A DNA stretch of 64,000 nt. Source: Edolisoma coerulescens (taxonomy: Eukaryota > Chordata > Aves > Passeriformes > Campephagidae). This document shows positions 51,401 to 57,400 of the stretch, in pieces; the first letter of the stretch is position 1; each line of letters begins with the position of its first letter. The stretch spans positions 496,001-560,000 of the forward strand of contig VWZW01002673.1 in the NCBI GenBank assembly GCA_013397115.1. Reading direction: 5' to 3'. Both the position numbers and the translations under genes were made by a program. The notes below the pieces were generated by a model. It did no database searches. It was not told where the DNA came from and saw only the letters and a list, made by a program, of their open reading frames with translations.

Positions 51401-54400
51401 AGCGGAGATCTGCCTTATTTGTGTGAGCTGCACATATTGTGTGAGCTCCCTGTTGTCATGCTTCTCTAATGAGGTGGGCCCTGTGAGCAGTTCAGCTGCA
51501 TTTGTGTGGCACTGTACCTTGGCTACTAAATCCTACCAGTCTCTAACTGAGGAACCAAACTCAGTATCTGTAATCTTGGAACAAATTATATGTCCACTGT
51601 TAGATCATATAAAGACTTTGTTTGGGAAAGGTACAGGATGCTTTTTTTTTCCCTGAATCAACAACGGATCTGGGAAAATGTGTTGGGAAAGAGACTTCCT
51701 TTGTCCAGTTGTCATCTTCAGCCCGGTAGGTTTCCTGTTGAGCTGTTGTCTCTGATCTGAAGCCAGACATTAGATTTCAGTTCCCTTTTAAAACATTTTT
51801 TTTTTTATACCGCTGAATAGCATTTTTTTTTCTTTGCTTTTGAGGCACAGGAGTGAGGTCTTGATCTTAGATTAATAACATTTTTGGTGTTTCAGTTTCT
51901 CTGTGTACCTTGGAGGGGTATTGAATTGTATCTGTCACCTTCTCTGAATGGTGTTGGTGTATTTAAGCTGTTTCAAGACTGCAATTACCGTCACTCAACT
52001 TCTTCCAAAAAAGACCACTTCAAAAACACAACTGACATCCTTGGCAGTACAGCTAAGACAGGATTCATGGGTTGCATATCTACAAAGAATGTTAAAGATG
52101 GGGCAGAGCTGTTAACCAGACTGCATTACAGTCTGGTTATGAGGTGGAGGTTGTTGCACTGACCAGGATGGTGGCATCCCCTGTCTATCTTCTTCTGAAC
52201 ACTGGTTTTGGGCAGTGGGATGTTCATAGAGCCTGTCAAAGTCTGGGTCATGATCACTGGAGCTTTGAGATGGGAAGCAATGATATTTTTCTGACTCTTG
52301 TCAGTCAGTCGTGTAGTCCCTCCCCTTACTGCTTGGTCAGTGTGGCTTATTTCAGTTCTCTGTGCCCCATGGAAGTTGTGTGATTCAGCTGCTCTCACGA
52401 TAGTGTCTGTCTTCCTTATAGTTGGCTGCTGTGGTTATGTGAGGCAGTTGGCCCTGGAGGGGTGTTTTTATGAGCACTGACCTATTTACCAAACAAAGGA
52501 ATCCAAGCAGTGAAATGGGAGGGAGGGGGAACACAACCTCTGAGGAGCTTTGTGCAATTCATCAGGGTTGCCTTCTGTTCTGCAGAGGGGGTTACTTTTC
52601 AGCCATGCACTTCAGCTTGGGTTTTGGTCTGTCATCATAAAGGAGATTAAGTAAAGATTTAAAAGTGAATGTGAAAAATATCACTGCATTACATCTTGAT
52701 TTGAAGCGTGAGAAGGACAAATGCTGTGAGATGCACAGGAAAAATGGTTGTGCAGCCTGTTACAGGATTCCATGAATGAAAAAGGATGATCTTTCTTCTA
52801 GGATGAAAATATGTCTCACAGTCTTTGATAGAGTTGGGGTCCTTTTGCCTTCCTCCCTGGGCAGAAACTGTGAATCAGTTCAGTCACTGAAGCTCAGTAT
52901 CTTACTCTATGTACTCAAAGGCCCACACTTGTGTCATTTGGTTTGCAGGACCCAAATAGCTCTAGTTTCTCCAGTTGTTTTCAGAGGGGTCAATGCATAT
53001 AAATATCCATGACGTTTGTTTACAAACAGCAAGTGCTCTCTTCTGAGTTTGTTCACTAGAGAACTTTGTCAGATCAACAGCACTCAGAGTGCTCTCTGGC
53101 TGCAGAAAATCTTGTCTTGAAGTAGTATAAAATGGAAACTGAGAAGTCTGTACAGTAAACCAAGGAGCAAGTGCCATGTTAGTGGGGGAGCAGGAGGTGC
53201 TCAACTTTTTTTCTGGAGGGTAGACTTGTTCTACTGAGACACCTCTGTATCCATGTATTTTCACATACGAGGTAAAAAGTATTTGAGCTTTAATGTATTT
53301 GAACATAAAATAAAAGCAAAGTCATGAGGTGCTGATAACGTAAAATCTACTTGGCTCTTAAATGTGAGCTAACATGGGGATTTGTGAAAATATCACAGAA
53401 AACTAGGGTGCAGGTCAGCTAATATGTTAATTGTAAAAATAGTACCCCTGATAGTTATCCTCATTAATCCTTATTTGTATGAGAAGTCTTGTTTGGGGAA
53501 CTGTGAAACAGCTAGTGAATTAAATGCTGTTCTACATAGGAACGGGAGTGATGCAAATTGCAAAATTTCTGACACTTTGTTTGTTGGGAACTTACTTTAC
53601 AGGTCTGTGAACTTTTGCACAGTTATCAGTCTGAAAAAATCTGCATATAGTGTTTGCCTCAGGCAGAGTTAATATTTCCATGCAAAACATGCTTCCAAGA
53701 GGTTAAGGAAAAAATGTGTTGTATTGCCTTTGTTTAAAAAACATAACAAAACCCCTTTGTGATGATTGCAGACAGCACAGCAGATGTGTTTTCTGAGTGA
53801 TGTAATAGCAAAAAAGGTCAGCACGTGTTTGACTTCCATTCACAAAAGTGTCTTAGGAAAGGGAAATCACAATCTTTATATAATATAGGTGTATTGTTCC
53901 TGATATACTATAGTCAGTTCCAGCTGCTTCCTTTCTTCTAGACATTGATATACATTTCCTTTCCATGAAGTCCTGTAAAGAGTACAGAGAGAAACAGGAA
54001 AACGAAAATAAAACTCAGAATTATTGTGGCAGAAAGTAGAAGAATTAGTACTTTAGTAGTTTCAATAAGAGTTTGGTCAGGTGAAATAATTAACAGCTGA
54101 GGCAATTTTGGCCATGCACAGAACAGAAGAGACTTCACTGGTAAGAACTTAGGGAGCTCTAAAGTTGGTCAGAAGTTTTGATGACTTACCTGTCCAAAGA
54201 GGCCTTATGGCACTAATCAAGTGAGCATTTTCAGAGGATTAATGTCAAGGAAAATGACTGAAACTGAAAGGAAATACAAGAGTAAGAGGAAACAGTTATA
54301 ACAGTGAAGGAGTAGCAAGTCAGTTCATTGGTGAGGTACCTTGATGGATTTGGTAAGACACGTATGTCCTCTGACAAACTGAGGAAAGGAAGAATGTGTG

Positions 54401-57400
54401 CAATGTAATAAAACACTGATATCAAAGTTAGAGCTTGAGTGGATCCATGTACTGCTCCAGCTTGTCTGAAGAGTGGATTTTTGGCATGTGATTGCCACTT
54501 CAAGTAGACGTTGTGAGAGGTATTGCTGTGAAAAATAAGGAGTGGTATTAAGCTGTCAGGGAGAGGACTAGAGCAGTGATACTGAAACAGAGATAAAAAT
54601 ACTGTTGTCTTTGCAGTGTCACATAATACTCATTACCAGAAATATGTTGACATTGCTTTCAGTCTTATTTGTGTATCTCATGCCAGGACCTCCAGCACCA
54701 CCCCCTGTGTAACTTCAGGAAGAGCTCTGTCAGCTGTTTAGCTTGAAGAATTTGATGCATATGTGAGAAAAAATGAGTATGCATGCATAGTATAGGACAT
54801 TCCTAGTTGCACATTGTTTAGAAGAGCAGACCTGAGTGTCTCATCTTGTTTTCAAGTGATAAGGAATGTGCTAAACTTTTGACTTCTGTAGGTACCATTT
54901 TACTCCTCCACAGCGCTGGTTTATGTACCATGTGATGGAAAAAATGTTTGTGCTCCACTGCACTAATTAACCAAGAACTGCTGTTCTCAGGGCTGTGTTG
55001 GCAGCTCTGTTGAAACCATCAGTGGTGCTGCTAAGCAAGAGAGGAAGCTGTCAACAAAAAAGCTTGCTCGGTTCAGCTCAAATGAAAGAATAAAGGAAGG
55101 GAAAACTACTACAAACTTTGAAAAGACTTTTGGAGAAAATGAACTATATGTTAATAGGTTATCTCATATGAAGACCTGAGTGCACCAACTACTTATAATT
55201 ATTAAAAGTACTAAATATTTTAAAATATTTATAAATTAAATAATAGGAAGCTTATTCTTATAACTTATTGTAAAATAATACTACTTTCCTTCATTGGAAG
55301 GGTTTTGTGGAAACAAGCCACAGAAAGATAAAATAGCCAACATTGTGTCCTATAAAATGAACATTGTTTTAAAACTTTTCCTATCTGATTAAATTTGAGT
55401 GAATAGAAGGATAACTAGTTTTCCAAAATTCATAAAAATCACAAGACTAGTAACAAAATGCACTAATGGAAATAATGTCCTTATACATTAAAGTCTTAGA
55501 AATACTTCATGAGTATGAGAGACCTTACTTTGATGCAGTTAAACAACCTGATATATGCATTGCAAGATACTGTTCAACACTGGTGTACAAACTATGGCAT
55601 GTAACTTCTGGAGAAATATAACTTACAAAGACTATTAAAAATAGTGGCATAACACGGTGACATAACACGGATCTGTAAGTATAAAATCCGTCTTCTACTT
55701 TTTAAAAATACTCATCTAATATGCGAATATCAGACATCTTGTATACAACATAAATATACAACATCTAATTTCCAGAAGCCCCTAGATTCATTTCTATATT
55801 TGACCCTGTTCTCAGATTTTGTAGACGCATCTCGTTCCTGCAAACAGCTGTACCTGCAATTCATATAGTATGCCTTGAGATTCTGTTGGCAAGTTTTATT
55901 TTGGCTTCTATTTTTTGCTTCTTTTCTCTTTTGCCAGGAAGAAATAAACTTATTTAGTCAGTAACTAGCAAAGGATTTTATAGCATCAAACAAGGCTGTT
56001 CCTTATCTTTTTGCAAGTGCTGTGACTAATTTTAAGTACCTGGATAGTGCCAGTTGTTGGAACTACTTACATAAGTATGACTTGAATCTGCAGGTGTTTA
56101 CACAAGTAGGATAGAGATAATGCTCCTTTTCCCTTAGATTGTAGAAGCAATGGACATTGGATCAGCCAGATAACGTGAAATAGCCAGCATCAAACGTGAA
56201 GTCTGTGCAGGCAGGTATTGAACAGGGTCTGCTGAGATGGAGAGAGAGGCAGGGAGAGTGTTATGTTTTCTTCAAAGTATGATTTTGCTAATCTTAAACT
56301 GCTTGTGAGCTAGACACAGACTTGCTAAGTAATTTTGGAGATGGGTAATAAAATTCTTGGTCAGCAAAATGAAGTTGTGATCTTACTTTTAGCCAGCAGC
56401 CTGTGGTTAAAGCATTTACAGAAGTATGTTGGATTATCAGGCTTAATCCCTTGCCTTGCTTGAGCGGATTTTTACCCATGCTTTCCACTCTCAAGAGATT
56501 TCCCTGGCTGCCACAAAATTAGAGGAGAGAGATGCACAGGGCTTAATTTGTCCTCCTGGTGCCATTCCACTTTGTATAATTAATTGATCATTCACTGAGG
56601 CAGGGTCCAGAGCACAGCTGACACATCCTTTGAATACTGCTCTAATTACTAGACCAGAGAGTGTCCCCCTACCCTTTTTTCCCCTCATCTGTCTCAGAAG
56701 CTGTCTGATCTGGAAGACAGTAATGTTTGCAAGAAGAAATAAAAAAGCACCAGAGAATAGCCTTATCACATGACTAGGGTCATAGGGTAGAGTGATAGCT
56801 TTGGATTTTTCCTGGGCTGATACATCAAGTGGGATTTCAGGGGTTTTTTTCATGAAATCATGGTAGCATGAAAGACATCAGGTCTCTATCTCACCTTCTT
56901 AGTACTTGACAATCCAGTTTAAGAGTTCTGTAGGATTGAACATACAGTGTTAGCACACACACCAACAGAAAATGGTTTTGTGACAACTGAGTTTTGTTAG
57001 GCATATATGTTGAATCAAATATCCTTGACACAGGTGGTATTTATAACATTGATAGTGTTGAACTCACCTTCTTACATTGATCAAAATTATTAATAAGGCA
57101 TAGTGCTTAGTCATCTGAGGAGTTACATGGAACTATGGAACTTCAGGGCATAAAGGTCCAGATGTAAAAAAAAAAAAAAAAAGAAACACATTAGATGTTT
57201 GAAATTGAATTTAAGCAAAATGTAAATCTGAGTCCACAGTTGAGATCCTGAAAATCCTTATTTTCCTGTCGTTTCAGTATCAGCTATGCTTTATATATAA
57301 ATTAATGCGTAGCTTGAACGCATTTAAGAGAAAGAGTTGTCAAGTTCCATGAACTTTTGTTTTACATTAATGTAAAATATATTTTCAGTGTGAAAATATA

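Noticed and set aside
54190..54267. Minus-strand segment with a very good acceptor (TTTCCTTTCAG) and donor (ACAG/GTAAGT)
   Set aside because: All three frames of the enclosed segment contain stops or fail to join neighbours; at most a non-coding exon, and no other support was seen.
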